This document shows, piece by piece, positions 36,801 through 50,900 of a stretch of DNA of 64,000 bases. The first letter of the stretch is position 1; each line of letters begins with the position of its first letter. Below the pieces are notes generated by a model. The model ran no database searches. It worked only from the letters and a program-made list of their open reading frames with translations, and was not told the DNA's origin. Made by a program: the position numbers and the translations under genes. Source of the stretch: Dipylidium caninum (taxonomy: Eukaryota; Platyhelminthes; Cestoda; Cyclophyllidea; Dipylidiidae); NCBI GenBank assembly GCA_017562135.1, contig QEYB01001664.1, positions 302,927-366,926 on the forward strand, in the 5' to 3' direction.

Positions 36801-39800
36801 TGCTATAAAGTTAAGTGCCTGCCGCAAAAATATGTCCGCATACACCCATTACAATTATCTAATTTAACAGAGTGACATCTTCGCTGTAGGACAGTAGCGT
36901 ATTGAAACTTCTATTTTCCACCATGGCGGGTTTGGCGGTAATAGGGTCTTAAAATACTAAGGTGTAAAGTTGACTATAACTGCGGACGAGATAAATAAAA
37001 ATAATGCCAACACACTGATAACCTCCCTTGACTGAGAACTTCAACCTTGTTTAAGCTATATTCGAAGACGTCGTTCCCAGGTCAGACAATTTCGGAGTAA
37101 ACGGATTAACTCAGTGTCAACGCATTAACCTTCAACAGCGTTACCTGGCCACTACAAAAAACTGTCCACGTCTATCTGTTAAACTTGTCGACATTGAGAA
37201 CGGCATCTTTGTTGAAGGGCGAATAGTCCATTGGCACACCCGCTTTCGTTCATAGCATGAGATGGCAGGTAAGTCACTTGTTCTTCCCGCTGAAGCACTC
37301 TGGTATTGCGCATTATTTCATCCGTGAGTTTCAAACACCAAGACGCACAAGTTGGACTGTAACCTTTGCCGGAATTAATGAATATAGGAGGATAATAGGA
37401 CAAAATTCTAAACCAATCTGCAAAGCCATAGCACTTCTCAACAGCGCAATTAATTTTATTTAAGGCATTGTAATGGTTCCGCTAAGTTTTTTTTTGCACT
37501 ATTATTAATAATGATAGCGCTAATTATAGAGCTAACTCTGTCATTGCATTGACCTTCCACAATTCCTGGAATATCCAGACAGAATGTTAGCATACGAGTT
37601 TCGAGACGATTCTGACACGTCTACGTTGTCCTACCACACGTTGAATTACCCATTATTTAGCTTCATGCAAATCATATAGTTCACCCACGATTAGACCTGG
37701 TTTCTTGCGGAAATAGATGAATTCGAATGCGATGAGGATGCTACCATTAGAGACCTTAACAGGAAAGGAACATAAACAAAGAGGATAATGTAGGATTTTC
37801 ATACAGTTATGACTTGGGTATATAGAGATAGATGAGTCGAAATATAGGAATATCATTTCAATAGGAACGACGAACGAAACAATAACGGGAGTATAATGTG
37901 CTGGATGACGTGTCACATGGGTTGGCTACGCGTTATCGTCCTCCCCAGGCACAGAAATTGTTAAGTAGTTTCTGGACACCGCACTCAAAATGTGCTCCTC
38001 GTAGGGTCCCAGACTGTGAGCGTAGTGACAGAAGACGTGAGTGGATCTATTTCACTCCGTTGCTAATTACGCTCCGATATTCAGCAAAGGTAAAACTTTC
38101 CTGAGCCATTCTAAAGCCTATTAAAGGGATTTACGTACTTACATCGGCCCGCGAGTATACACATTTGACTTAAACTTGGGCACCACTAGCATGGGGGAGG
38201 TTAAGTTGGTGAACATTAGCGAGAAGAGGAGGTCCGACTCGAACGCTGCCTATCGTTGAAAGTAGTCGCCCAGTTGACATAAAATATGAGTCCAATTGAC
38301 ACAAATCGTCAACCTAAGCTCTACAATCTATGTCATTTTCAATGCAACTTGGTTATATGATCTTGATAGATGTGGATGGCAGACATGGAGGGAGTATTTC
38401 AGACATGATAATGGTCATTCCAAGGATATTCGCTCTCCGTAATCTCATGGCTTTACTGCCCATACCGTTAATCACCATAGTCTTAGACCATGTCACGCAT
38501 GACCCTCTTTTGTGAGTCCACATTTTGACAGACGTCCACATAAGACGACGAAGTTTTCCAGTTTTCAAACCATCTTCTGTGTCCTATTAGGAACCGTACA
38601 TTTGTGAAGCACATTCAACGAAATGCCACCCACTCTTCCATCCATACAACCATTTTCCTTCAAACTACTGCTTTGTGAACAATGGTGCCCCTTCACAATT
38701 AGATGGTATCGTCCACGTCCGTGGAATCTGATCCACTCAAAAATAATGCTAAACTTGGGCCCCAAATTAAGAATGGACCATACGACTGCGATGTGTAAAA
38801 ACCTTAGATTACACAAATAAGAAAAACTGGACTCACTTGTGTCACGCGGAAAACGGCAATCACTGTAAATAGAATGCGATTGTGAACTGCATGGTTTTTT
38901 ACCACCTATAAATTTACTCATATTGTAAAGTTGTAAAATGCCACTTCACTCACTCTGTAGACTCTGAGCCAAGTAACACCCATGACACTCGAGAGACCCC
39001 TAAACCACGTCATTCAAGTTACAGTGAGTAGAACCAATGCTCTAACACATCGCTTCGAATCCATTTTACTGCAAGTGTGATTCTTGCTATTATTTGGCGC
39101 ACTCTGTTTTCTCCTCTGTTCGGAGTGGATTCAGTGCACATTCGGGTCTGACTACTGGTAGCGAGAACCAGCGGATTCCTCCATGACTGGGAAGGGTGGA
39201 GAAAGGGTGCTCTTACCCCAGTTATACAACGCCTTGCCATGTCAGCATTGGCTGTCGGCCCTGCACCGAGTTACTATTTGCGCCTTCTAAAACTGAGGCG
39301 CGGGGTAATAGCACATAGACACAATGGACAAGCATCCTAATTACTTGTCTGGTCAATCATGATCTCCTCTAATAGTGTTGTGATATGAAGAAGACAATGG
39401 GCATGTATATGTGGAGGTGAGTGAATAAACGTCGAGGATTCGTCAATCGCATGGGTGGCTGGTCAAAGTCGTTAAGGTGAAATTAATGTGAATGTAAAGT
39501 GGGGAATTTGAGAGAATAATTGACCAAGCATAATCCATGCAGAAGTTGTTCCACCTGCGGGAATGCCAGAGGCAAAACCGAATGTGTGAGCGGTCGTTTG
39601 GGTGGCGCAGTCATTGTCAAGCATATCTAGCCACGTCCAAGTCGGATGAACATTGAACCAACATCGACTTCGCTTGCACGTGGCCAGAGATTTTCCCAAA
39701 TAATGCATGCAGACTAAAGGAGGACTAGTGTTATCCTCTGAGGCTCTCTCCCCAAAATTGCAGGGAAAGAGTGCACTGCTATGGGTTACAACACCTACTT

Positions 39801-40182
39801 CCGAGTGCAACTCTTTCCTTTGAGGTAACTGCCGCCTTTGAAGGGCGCAAAAGGAAGTCGAGAATGGCGGAATGTCTTAAGGCTGATGCGCATTTTCTTT
39901 TGGCCGAATGAATACTATGTGGAGTATAGAACATGGAAAAGTGACCATATCTCGCCTCCCCGTGAAAATGAGGTACAAGCACTGTATGTGACGATGAATT
40001 GTTGCAAGTAATCAGACTGAAATGCTGCACAGGAAGTGGTGTTGGTCACAAATTGTGGAATGTTAGAGGCGAATGTTCTATAAAAGAAGTAAATACGCCA
40101 GGAAATCTACGTCTATCATGCTCTCGTTGAGTGAGACGACGTCTATTCGCAGCGAAAAGTCCTCTAATTCTTGGGAAATATT
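33826..40182. other. Long interval without recognised genes
   Basis: Only short frames are present on both strands, none with motifs I trust. At 34344 an ATG opens a short peptide with an R/S-rich, presequence-like composition, but no downstream exon could be joined. A stretch around 38565-38920 (minus) was examined for transposase similarity and left unassigned. No tandem repeats of note. Confidence 0.35.
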
Positions 40183-40383
40183 TTATTTCACAGGCTTCAT
40201 CTTGTTAAGGGAAGGCAGTAGACGAAAATGGGGTGTGGTGAAAGGGTAAATATTAAGCCGAAGTCCTGTCTCAGCTGGATTTCCTGGTTTGTTTGCTATA
40301 TAAATTGGAAATATATTGATAACAATCTTCAGAGTGCAAAAAATCACTCCAAAAATAATTGTATTTGCAAACAGCCAATTCAT
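40183..40383 (-). CDS. Small single-pass membrane protein, 66 aa, hypothetical
   Basis: The first ATG of the frame at 40383 starts MNWLFANTIIFGVIFCTLK, a clear hydrophobic helix close to the N-terminus. A polar, proline-containing C-terminal half follows (IYIANKPGNPAETG, then YPFTTPHF) and ends in basic residues (NKMKPVK). The stop codon is embedded in an AATAAA polyadenylation signal, which supports a genuine 3' end. The helix and the following PIY-type turn recall small inner-membrane assembly factors of the SMIM20 kind, but the similarity is too weak to name it. An upstream in-frame extension without ATG exists. Confidence 0.42.
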   Translation of the reverse strand: MNWLFANTIIFGVIFCTLKIVINIFPIYIANKPGNPAETGLRLNIYPFTTPHFRLLPSLNKMKPVK

Positions 40384-43300
40384 GATGGTCTTCTTTTGCC
40401 GCTGTGAGGTTGCATACGTTCCTTGCGTATTTATATAAGCATTCCTGTCGGCGAGCACAAATGAAAGGAAAGTGGAGAAGTGTGTGCGCTTGTCTGAAGT
40501 CAACTAATTGGTGCAGACACGTTGACAGACTTCACTATGGGGCAGACACACCGCCATTTATGAGTTGTGAACTCTTTAGCTGCTGAAAGGCGACATGAGT
40601 TGAGAAACATATGAATGTTTTTAATTGATGGAATAAGATTTTCGTATAGTTAGGCCTTAAGTTACTCTTTTAATTTAGCATGACCTATACAAAATATGCT
40701 TAGCGTTTTCCCTACATACAGCAATGCTTTTATTTTTTGCTAACAAATGTTCTATGAATGTTAAGAAAAAAATTGTGGGATTGCACATTCAGCGATGAGG
40801 TGCCACATTGGTGACATTTTACCGGAGTCATCAATCTGCTATTTGCGTGTTGAGTTACGGGCATTTCACGTGGAGGGGACAACGGAAATGGCAGGTAACT
40901 GCTTACTTGCACCATAACGACTTTTCTGAAATTCTGCGTGTGCAGTGGGGAAAAGCCACAAGTGATTCTTCCATCAATTTGTCAAATTCCTTGAAGGTGA
41001 TCGTGGCAAAGTGGACGGGACCCAACACGGAAATGTGTGAATAAAAGTGGACAATTCAGAGGAGATCGCTTGAAGGTATTTCGACAAGAGCTTGTTGCTT
41101 TGTGTACTGGCCAAAAAGGGGGAGATGCATGCGATGTGGAAAGCGCCCGAGAATGTGGTGAATGTAGCAAATAGAAAAGCTTTTGTTGACGAGGTAGTTC
41201 GAGTGTTAAAAGCACTCGATGGATTGCAAAATTGACGAGACCAAGTGAATTGAATAGTGGGATGCCTGCATAACAAATAGCCACTCCTTCGAGGTACCGT
41301 AATTTAGCATAGACGCCTTCCAATGTGGAGAAAATGGAAGCGATTTTTGGGGAATTTTGTTGATTTTATTTCGAGTTGTACAGCAAAATTGTTCGCAGTC
41401 GAATCAGCCAAGGATAATTATGCTCATTTTCAGTATTTTTAGTGTTAAGTTTCTACACGAATCCAATGTTACATGTGGCATTGCCGCTTTCGTTTAGACA
41501 TGAGATTACGACAATGTTGTTTCGTGGGAGAGATGTGGTTGAGCAGGGATGTGACCTTGTTTCAATTGCCTGGGAGTAGAAAGATTTCTCTATCTTCACA
41601 CGATGATAAGTCTCCTCTGTTTCAACATCACATTTATGGTGTTTAGCTCTTTCGGCTTCCACAAGTGAGAATAAGGCCACGTTTATTCTGCGAAGTTTTC
41701 CAGAGTACTTAGTTTAAAACTCCCTTAGGTGAGACGGCCGATACTAGCTTGGACGTGCTACACCGAGCACACTCCAAAAAACCTCAGTAGGCGCTTCCCA
41801 GCTGTCCAAAGAGGTTGCGCCATTCTGGCTTGGAGAACCACCTTTTTTCATCGTCGGGACACATGGATTGGAGGTAGGGCGATTCTATGGGAAAATGACT
41901 GACTGCCTGACCTTGCACACTGCGATCGCGACTACTCTTTCCCACTTCGGTACAATGATGCAGATGGACAAGAAACGAGGCCAAGGTTACACTTCGGCTT
42001 GGCAATTCGTAGAAGAATAGATTCGATTCGAACTGTAAACATCACCGCAGCTCGGAAGAAGTGTTTGACTTCCTGCTTCGCATAACCTTCCACAGAGCTG
42101 TCTACCCGTCAGTGAGGTCAGCCCAGAAGCAGAGGATAAGGTAGCACTGGGACAGTAGCGGCTGACAGCTTAAACTTAGTGCCCTGCAAGTATTTACTGG
42201 GTCTCGTAACTGGCTGCCATGCCAATGCATAAAAAGGTAAGACGAAAATAATGGCCACGTCAACATCCATTACCGTTAAGGTGGGCAAAAACAAGATGTC
42301 GATAGAATCGTAAACTATTCCCTGTGCACTACACGTTTCAATATAGTGCAGTGTAGCCCCGACAAGGGCTGGCACATGCGAACGTGAGACTAAACTGTCC
42401 TTAGTAATATTTTCTTCATACTTACTGAAGTGCTAAAAGTAGGACCACCAAGCTAGTTCATACAGATAAAAGTGCGCAGGAGGAGGTTAGTGAAGACAGC
42501 AATGGATGGTCTCCGCTGCCATGCAGACCATCTTAACAAGATAAAGCCAGGGCTTCACCGATCACGTAAGGCAGCACAAATTTGTAGACCAGAATAATTT
42601 TTAATGGAAAACAGGTAGAATTGGAGGCATGGCCAAATAAGTCTTTGCAAGAGTTCTTTCATAATGTCGAAAAAACGTAACACAGATTTGATGCATTTAA
42701 GCCACTGGATGGAAAAGACACCCCAACTTGGGTTTGCAGCAGAAAGCAATGGACTTTATTTGCCAAACATCATTGCAGGTTTATAACTCAATCAATGTGA
42801 TGGCGGGGAAAGCGACCTCAATGGTGACAGCCTGCGGAGGAATAAGAGGCCTTGAAGCACTTGTATGGATGCCTTTGACCAGGGTCATTTTACTTGAATG
42901 CCAACAAAATCACCTCGTTTTTGATTATGTACAATCGTCTCTGAATGGTGTGGTTCAAATTCCCAGTTTCCGAATTCAAACCACGCCAAACTCTTAGTCC
43001 GGCACGCCGATGGAGCACCCAGTAGGACTTCAGAGCTTCGATCACGTATTGTGCTTATTTTTTTATTTGCCACGGCTTAATACCAGGAAATTGACCCTTT
43101 TTGTGCCCCCCTAACCTTGCTACGATATTCGACAGCGTCAAGTAGCGAGTATTCATGTAACAAGTCCGATATCATGAGAATTACTTCCACCTCCCTGCAC
43201 CCCTTCGAACAAATTTTGATTCTTCACATGTTATACAACACTCTCGGTATTGATAAGGTGTAAAAGAAAGTGAAGATGGACACTAAAACGTACACTGAAA

Positions 43301-46300
43301 TTGGCTAATTATGAGGAAAACAAGCAAAAGGGTTCACTTATCCGTGTCTGCGTGAATTGCGAGGAATATAGGTAACGTAAATGCACAAGAAAAATTCATG
43401 CAAAATTTCATTGAAGTTGGGAATATCACTGGGTAAAATATTCGGAGACTGCCACACTTCAAGGATGAATTGCAGTAGTTGGTCGGCATGTTCAAAGTCA
43501 TCCTCCTCATGAGATTGCGATGACATCCACAAGCTCCAAGCTCGTGTGCGTGGTAAGTGACGTCTGCTCACTCTTTAGATGATTACATTTCGCGTAACTG
43601 GTATTCATTTTAAATGCAAGCAGTACGCGGCACTCTGATTTCCTGTCACATGAAGAAGGCGGTTAGAGAGGCTTCGACTTCATGTGAGGCTTGAGAGCAA
43701 CGTTGTGAAAAGTCATGTGAGAAGAGAATTCAATCCTGGACTCCACGACTAATGGTGTGGGCAAGGCGGCTAGGCCCCAAATATTATAGGGTGTCCGCCA
43801 TGACTATTGGATTACCTTACATTCTAGCTGCAAATTTCCTTTCTCGGCAGTCTAAGATGAAGGAGCTGAAGCATTAGCCCTACTTTAATGGCAAGTCGCG
43901 GACCCCGAACATTTTCGAAACATACAGATAGTTGGACGAATAAAAGGACTGTTATGGCGACAGGTACCAAGGATTAATTACCGACTTGGCAGGCCTGTGA
44001 AACTCGCCACCGCCTTTTGAACTGCAGTAGAGCATAAATTGGCTAAAAAGGCTAGCGTAATGAAATAGAATGGTAAATTTTTATTGCGCCTGTTACCGAC
44101 TCGTTGAAAAATTTGCTGACTGAGAGGAGTATGAGGAAAGGCACTTCCTACCTTTGTGTTCTTAATCCGATATACTCCTGAAACTCCAATCAGAGATATG
44201 ATCAAACCATACGCCTAAGAGCAAGTCTTTCATTGCCAAAGGGCCTCTTTTGGGCGACGCAGTTCCTGCAAGTTATTCGTCGACTTCCAGTTCACTGACA
44301 TCGTCATGATCGGATCTACTCTACTGAAATTGAGAGATGACGCGGATGCATACCACAGGTCGCTATGCATTGGTAGCTGTCTAACGTTGATACTTACATG
44401 AAAACACTGGGAAAAATCTATACAGTTGTACTGAATTTCGCATCAACCACAGCCAGATGAAACCCCCTACAGTCGAATCGCCTTAGACTCCTGTTGGCAT
44501 TAAGTCATCATAAATGAAACGGCGCTTCAGAAATGAATGGAAGTCCAGTAAAGTTCACGATAACCAAACAGGCACCAAAGAGTGAGCCTCGCAAAAGGCA
44601 CAACTTTAAAAACCGCCTGATGCAAAATCGTCAGTCCAGGGGAGTATAAAATTGGATATGCTGGAATTCAATGGTCGAAGCCAGCTAAACAGTTGCTGAT
44701 ATAAGGTAGAAAACAACGCCAAGTGTTTCTCCTTCGCAAAGGGAGAAGGAATTCACTCTTTTGGATGAAGGCATATTTAAACCTAGTGAACAATCATTCC
44801 GCATCCAAAATGCCGTCTGACCGGCTCGTTCCGTTATGAGTAGTACCGCAGCTGAGAGAGATGCCTTAAGGCTTGTTACAAGTCGGCATCACCAAGCACA
44901 AATTGCCTATACGTTTGCCCTCCCGTCGGAGAGTAGATGCGAGGTTGATGGAGGGGAGCTGATGCATTCCTCCCCAGACTCCACTGTCTGTTACACTGAA
45001 CCCTCCCCATTGTTCGATTAAGTTGACGGTCTAATGAATAGCAGGTATAATCTATTCTCTGTAGATGTCAAAAGGAATAGGCCCATTGGCCATCTGGGTG
45101 ATTATACTGGGAATGGTTGTCGGCTTCTCTTTGTTGTCCCACATTTACATCTCTGCAGACAGTATAGTCTCCTGCCTGTCACCTTGTAGATAACATTTAC
45201 TGCAGACATCTACTGCTGGTGAGAAGAAGAGAGATCCTTTCGTGTCTCCAACTGCGGCTGGTAGGAGTAAAACACGGTTTGTTACCCTGAACCCTCCCCA
45301 GACATTTCCATTCTTCGATCACTCGTCGATTGTTTTTACCAATCTATCAGCCTCAATACCTCAACGACCGAGAATAACGTCGAAGGCTTGGAGACGTCGC
45401 CTACCGCGATGAAACCAAGTTCTCCGACCTGTATGCCCATCCGTCCACGTTCGTGCTGCATAAGGGGCGGCTTCCTCTTTGCCGATCCATTCTGACTACA
45501 ACGGGTGTACTCTATATATGAACGAGCATTTGGAGAGGCGACTAACACTTAGGGGATACGCTGATCTTCCCAGAGTTAAATGACGATGTCCTTCAAGCCT
45601 GGATGGCCAACCACGACGTATATTGAGAGCACTTTCGTGTAGAGAAGATAAGAAAATTAACGTCAACTATATTTCAGGAGGTGAAAAATTAAATTCATTC
45701 CAATTTCCAAAAGTCGGACCCGCTGGTGACGGTGAGAGAGATAGCTTACATATTTCTCTCAGCACCGCCGCATGGGACAGACTCGAGCCAAACTGGGCTT
45801 TTAAGGCGCAAAATTCGATATAGAAGTGAAGGAGTAAGCAACTAAACTCTCAAACTGTGAAGCATAATCGAGACCACCTGCATCGACCTTCGGAAAACCT
45901 TCCGTCAAAGCTGGATTATGTCCATCTCTGAAGGGACAGTCTCCTTTCAGCCGCTTATGTTTGCTCCATTGCAGGTTACACCTCCGGATTCTTGTTGACC
46001 GCATGACAGCACCATATAAAACCATTCACTGTACGTAAATCACTCGAAACTCCATTCCATTGGGAATCGTATACTATTCAACTTAGCAATTATTTCACCT
46101 CATCTTTCAATGATGCGGAACGAAGAAAGCTCCGCCACTGACAGCCAATAGACATGCAAAACATGGGAGAATGGAAGTAATGTGCAGACTGGTGAGACAA
46201 CGGTTGATTAAAACCCCAGGTTTTATTTTACAACCAATGGGATTGGCTACTGTAGCCACTTAACCCAACCCATTCCTAAAGCAGAAGCAAACAGCACATC

Positions 46301-47548
46301 CATCAGATTTTATTGCGACTACCTCTCTGGGGCACATCTCCCCAATGTAGCATCCCACTTAAGAACGGCTGTGGAATGCGATTCACACACAGGGCTATTC
46401 GTGAACTTGGATGTTAGCTAGGAAATAGCCACACTTACTTCGTATAATAAAGAGAAAATTGGACTCGCGTGTGACAAACGAACTGACCTAACTGCAGATG
46501 ATCGGGCGACCGTTTCGACGGCAAGTGTGCATCCTCCTTGCCGCCGTTGCTGTACACGATTGCTGCGGTTTGTTCACTAAATCATCACTTGTGGTGAATA
46601 GTGGATTTTGTATGATAATGCAAAAAGATTAATCAGATGGTTAAATAAAAATACAGTTCCAAGACACATTCATAAGCCGAAATTTCATCTGAAAATGGTT
46701 ACCATATGGTTGGGTGCGCGAGAAGTGAACATCCATGAATCCTTCCTATAATACGAACAGACGAAACCACGACAGCGGAGGAGTCGCATTGCCGTAAAAC
46801 TGGTATCATGCATGCGAAGAAAACTTATGGGGAAAACACGACCAACGGCACTCAGTCGGCACGGCGCAATATTCGGGCATCGTTACGCATGACCACCACG
46901 TGAAGCCTCAATTACCGACGACAAATAAGATAACTGCTTGGCAATATGCATTTTCATCGCATCCTCCATGTTCGCCCAATATTCCACCGACCGATTACCA
47001 CCCTTTTTGCAATTACGAATTATTTTTAAGGATAAAGTTAGAATTGTCGGATTTGTATTATAAAGGACTTCGAATTGCTCATTAAGTGCAAAGTTTAACT
47101 TTTTTTCAAGAAGGCATACATGACTTACCCAACCCTTGGCAGAAAGTCGCATATGCCACTAGCAATTATTTGAACTGAATTTAGTAAATAATGTGGGGTA
47201 TTGTGCCTCCTGTTTCCTACTTATATTTTACGACCACTTCAGGGTTTCCAACCGCATACAAAAGTAAAGACGGGCTTTGCGTAGTTCCACCTATTGCCGA
47301 AATATGACTTTCCACGTTAAAACAAGCCACCTTTATCGAGGTGCGCTCCAGACAATGCGAATGTGGACTTGGACACCACTCGCCACGACATTCGCTCCGA
47401 TGGATTATTTTGACCTAAGAGGGTTGCTTTAAGGACGACCGAACAAAGGAACCTTGTCAGTAAGCACCTCATGCTGTCGGTAGCAGAAATTTGAATTGTC
47501 GATTCTAAGTTGACAATGGAGCGTCAAAGCCAGAAGGTTGATATTCCT
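40384..47548. other. Long interval without recognised genes
   Basis: Seven kilobases with G+C slightly higher than the first third of the window and many short frames on both strands, but no conserved motif or splice-consistent series. Two loosely similar segments sharing CTGAACCCTCCCCA and TTCGAT occur near 44998 and 45289, perhaps remnants of an old repeat. Nothing could be assigned. Confidence 0.35.
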
Positions 47549-47549
47549 T

Positions 47550-47575
47550 GGGGGAGGGGGAGGGGGGAGGGGGGT
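47550..47575 (+). repeat. G-rich tract with quadruplex potential
   Basis: Four runs of five or six G separated by single A bases occupy 47550-47575, about 390 bp downstream of the LRRC9 stop codon and on the strand opposite that gene. The pattern meets the usual rule for a stable G-quadruplex with single-base loops. Whether it acts in termination or is simply a repeat is unknown. Confidence 0.85.
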
Positions 47576-47962
47576 TTGGAGTTTCGCAGCTGCGGATCGC
47601 TCAGGAGTCTGGACAATGTTCCGCCTTGACGGCGCAATGGGAATGGACGCTGAATACCTCCTCACAGTATCACAAGATGCAAAGCTGGACACACGTGCCA
47701 CACAGACACTTCGCCGAGCTGTACCACCTTCGCCATGCCAATCTTTTGAATAGTCGAACCTCCAAACGGTGGATAAGCCCACTCGGGGTAGTTTAAAGAG
47801 CCTAATTGTGTGTACAATAAGAGAGACAGAGTTTGGTTCAGCTAAATTGCGTAGGTAATTGCGTGTCCTTTTTACAAAAATAAAGGTGGAAAAACTGAGC
47901 AAATCCCTCATACAGGAGGGAAGAAATACGCGATGATAAGAGTAATGTACTACTTGTTCGGC

Positions 47963-50900
47963 TTAAAGTAGGAGAGTCGCAGAACTGTCTCCGGACTGAG
48001 GATTAGGCGCAGTGGGTACGGGAGAATCAAATTGGGCCATAGCGTTAATACTGATGCCCGGAATTGACATCACCATTCTATTGCAGTTGCTCTTAAACGA
48101 GGTCACCTTTGTGACCTTTTTGGTGGCCATGGACCGCCTCTGTAGCGAAACGCCTCCTCGCAGTACTGTCGGTAGGAGAACAGGAGGTGGGGCCATTGTC
48201 AGAGGCGGTGACGATGTTGTGTTATCAGCCGTTTGTTTGGAGGTCACCTCTGTGGACGAGGCCCCTGGTGGCTTGAGCACCGGAAGCAGGTTCAAACGCT
48301 GTGGGGTTATGCCTCGCCACACCGACCTCGAAAATCGTTTCTCCCGATTTAGAGGGCTGAAGAGAATTTGGTCGCTGTCGAAGGCAGCATTCACGTGAAA
48401 GTGGGTTTCGTGTTCATCACATAAATTTTCAGCTGCCTGAATTTCCCGTGATGTAATGTCGACACCATCGAGGGAGAGCAGGTTTGGCAGATGGTGACAT
48501 ATCAATAATCGGTAAAATGACGATTTTGAAAGGGGATTATCATAGAGCCCTAGGTGGGCAAGTCTGCAGAGTCCACCACAATTTTGCACCAGGCACTCAA
48601 GACTGTCAAGCCTATTTCCACCGAGGTAGAGATGTTGCAATCCCTCTAACTGTTCCAATGATGGCATCTCCTGCAGGCGATTATCCTCCAAGTGCAACTC
48701 CACCAGCCCATTCAGTCCGGTTAATTCTGTGTCGAAGATTTTGCGAATTTTATTACGGTCAAGAACGAGATGACGCAAGCTAGTGATATGAACCAGACCG
48801 GCCAATGATGTTATGGCGTTGTTTTGAAGGAAGAGAGTACGCAGAGCTGGAAATCTACTAAGGCAGAGAGGGATGAGTGAAGTTATCTCATTCCGCGCCA
48901 ACGACAAGACAGCCAGTTGAGGCAGATAGGTAATCATGCAATCCCGAGTCGCGATACTACTTGCGAAACTAGAGATCCTATTTTCAGGCAGCCAGAGGAC
49001 TTTGAGATTTTGCAGTTGGAGGAGACCATCAAATGAGGTGAGACGGTTGTTTTGAAGGTTAATGGTATGAAGGTTAAAGAAGGCTTCCCATGGTGTCAAT
49101 TCGATTGAACGTATGCCACTATCCTCATAGTCAATGTGAGTAACTCGGCCTGGTGACTCGAGTCCCAGCGTTGCTAGTAGATATTCTGTGGAGAGACGGC
49201 CATCCAACGCTTCCTTTGCCTCTACCATCTCGTTAGCACTCACTGGCACACCGTCAAGGTAGATCAGATGATGGAGATGGTAGACAATACGCAGACGGTA
49301 CTTCGATAATTGCGTTCTAAGAGGATTAAAACGCAAGTCGAGGACCTTCAGGTCAGGCAGTTCACTCAGTGCCAACACCGACTGGTAGGATGTTACCTTA
49401 TTCCCGCTCACAAAGAGTTGTTTCAAGGCGAATGAAGTGGCAAGAGGCGTTAGAACAACAATCTCATTGTTATCTAGAGCTAAGACCTGCAAATTAGTCA
49501 GACTATCCAAATCGCAATTAGCAATGGAGGTGATAAAGTTGTCGCCAGCCAGAAGAGTACGCAGGTTGCTGAAATGACTAATTCCATGGAGTGTGGTTAG
49601 ACTATTTCCTTCAATCGAGAGCTCTTGCAATTGGGGCAAGGAAAAGAGGTCACCGAGATCAGTCAAGTGGGAATAATTTAAGCTAAGAGCGGTTAGGTCC
49701 TTCATTTTGGTTGTTGGTAAGACTGGCGGACACGACCAAAGTTGTGTGAATTGCATACAGAAGTCGAGATTTGGGACACGACCAGAGAGATTTCGGGGAG
49801 GGGTGGTCAGAATGGGCCAAAGCGTGAGCATATAGTTTCGAGATGTGGAGAAAGTATGGGTCTTCCGAAATGTCTCCGCGTCACTTGAGTAGCCTTCAGG
49901 ATGAGGGTGAAAAGTCGAGCCCAACGGGGCTAGGAGAGAGTGGGCAAGCTCATTGACTCGTTCGCTCCTGAACCATGGATTATACTCCAGTCGAAGTGTT
50001 GTCAAATTTTCTGCCACACTCAGGAGGTAATGCACCTCGGAAGCTAGATTACTGAGTAAATTCCAATTTACATCGAGTGTAAGAAGTGATGGACAGCGAC
50101 CCAGGCCCCTGGTCGAGCGTATGGCATTGTGACTGACATCAAGGGTCTCTAGAAAGGCCAAACTTAAGTCGTGAAGACTCGTTAGATCACAATTTGACAG
50201 AGTTAAGATTCTCAAAACAGGGAAGTTGCGCAGACTTCTGAGTGCTTTAAATCCAGTCCCATGAAAGTTAATCTCACTTATCATCTCAAACGTCTGTACA
50301 GCGGCAATACTGAAGTAAGAATGACGGAAAGCCTTCTCGGCATCGTCCTTTGACAAGTCAGGAGGTGGTGGAAAGTCTGGTCGCGTCTTCAACACCTCAC
50401 CATCTAGACTAATCCCAACACAGTTCAGACTGCCCATGGACTCGGTTAGTGTTGATGCACGTGATTTTTCTCTATTCATAAACGCCGAAATTTGCGATAT
50501 AGTAGATCTGGAGACGAGCTCTAATTCTGCTATGAATTCGGGAATCAGATCCGCAGTCTCGCTGAAGACATAATCGAAATGGGCAAGGCAGCAGGAACAA
50601 AAGGCTTTGTCTCCATCATTTGGAGTGGGGATCTTGGGCGATAGTACGATACCTGTGCGAACACACTTTTTGTCATCACCAGTCAAGGCTCGAACTATTA
50701 AAACGAGAAAAGAAGTGTTAAACATCCTCTCATCATCACTATCATCCCAGATAAAAATTCTATTTAAGAGTGTAGTAAAAGTGTAATCCCCGCCAGTTTC
50801 AGTAATCGGAAAACCCGATCGTAGAAATTCGCCCAGATGACAGAAGTCATGATCGGAAGAAAAAATGCCATTGTAAAATAGTAGGTCCTCCTTTATACAG

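Noticed and set aside
38565..38921. Minus-strand frame with a stretch faintly like a Merlin/ISXO2 DDE transposase (VPNRT-like motif)
   Set aside because: Only one short motif matches, catalytic acidic residues could not be placed and no terminal inverted repeats were seen.
47429..47911. 160-codon minus-strand frame downstream of LRRC9
   Set aside because: It runs through the G-rich tract (giving poly-proline), has no start context or motif, and lies in a plausible 3' flank.
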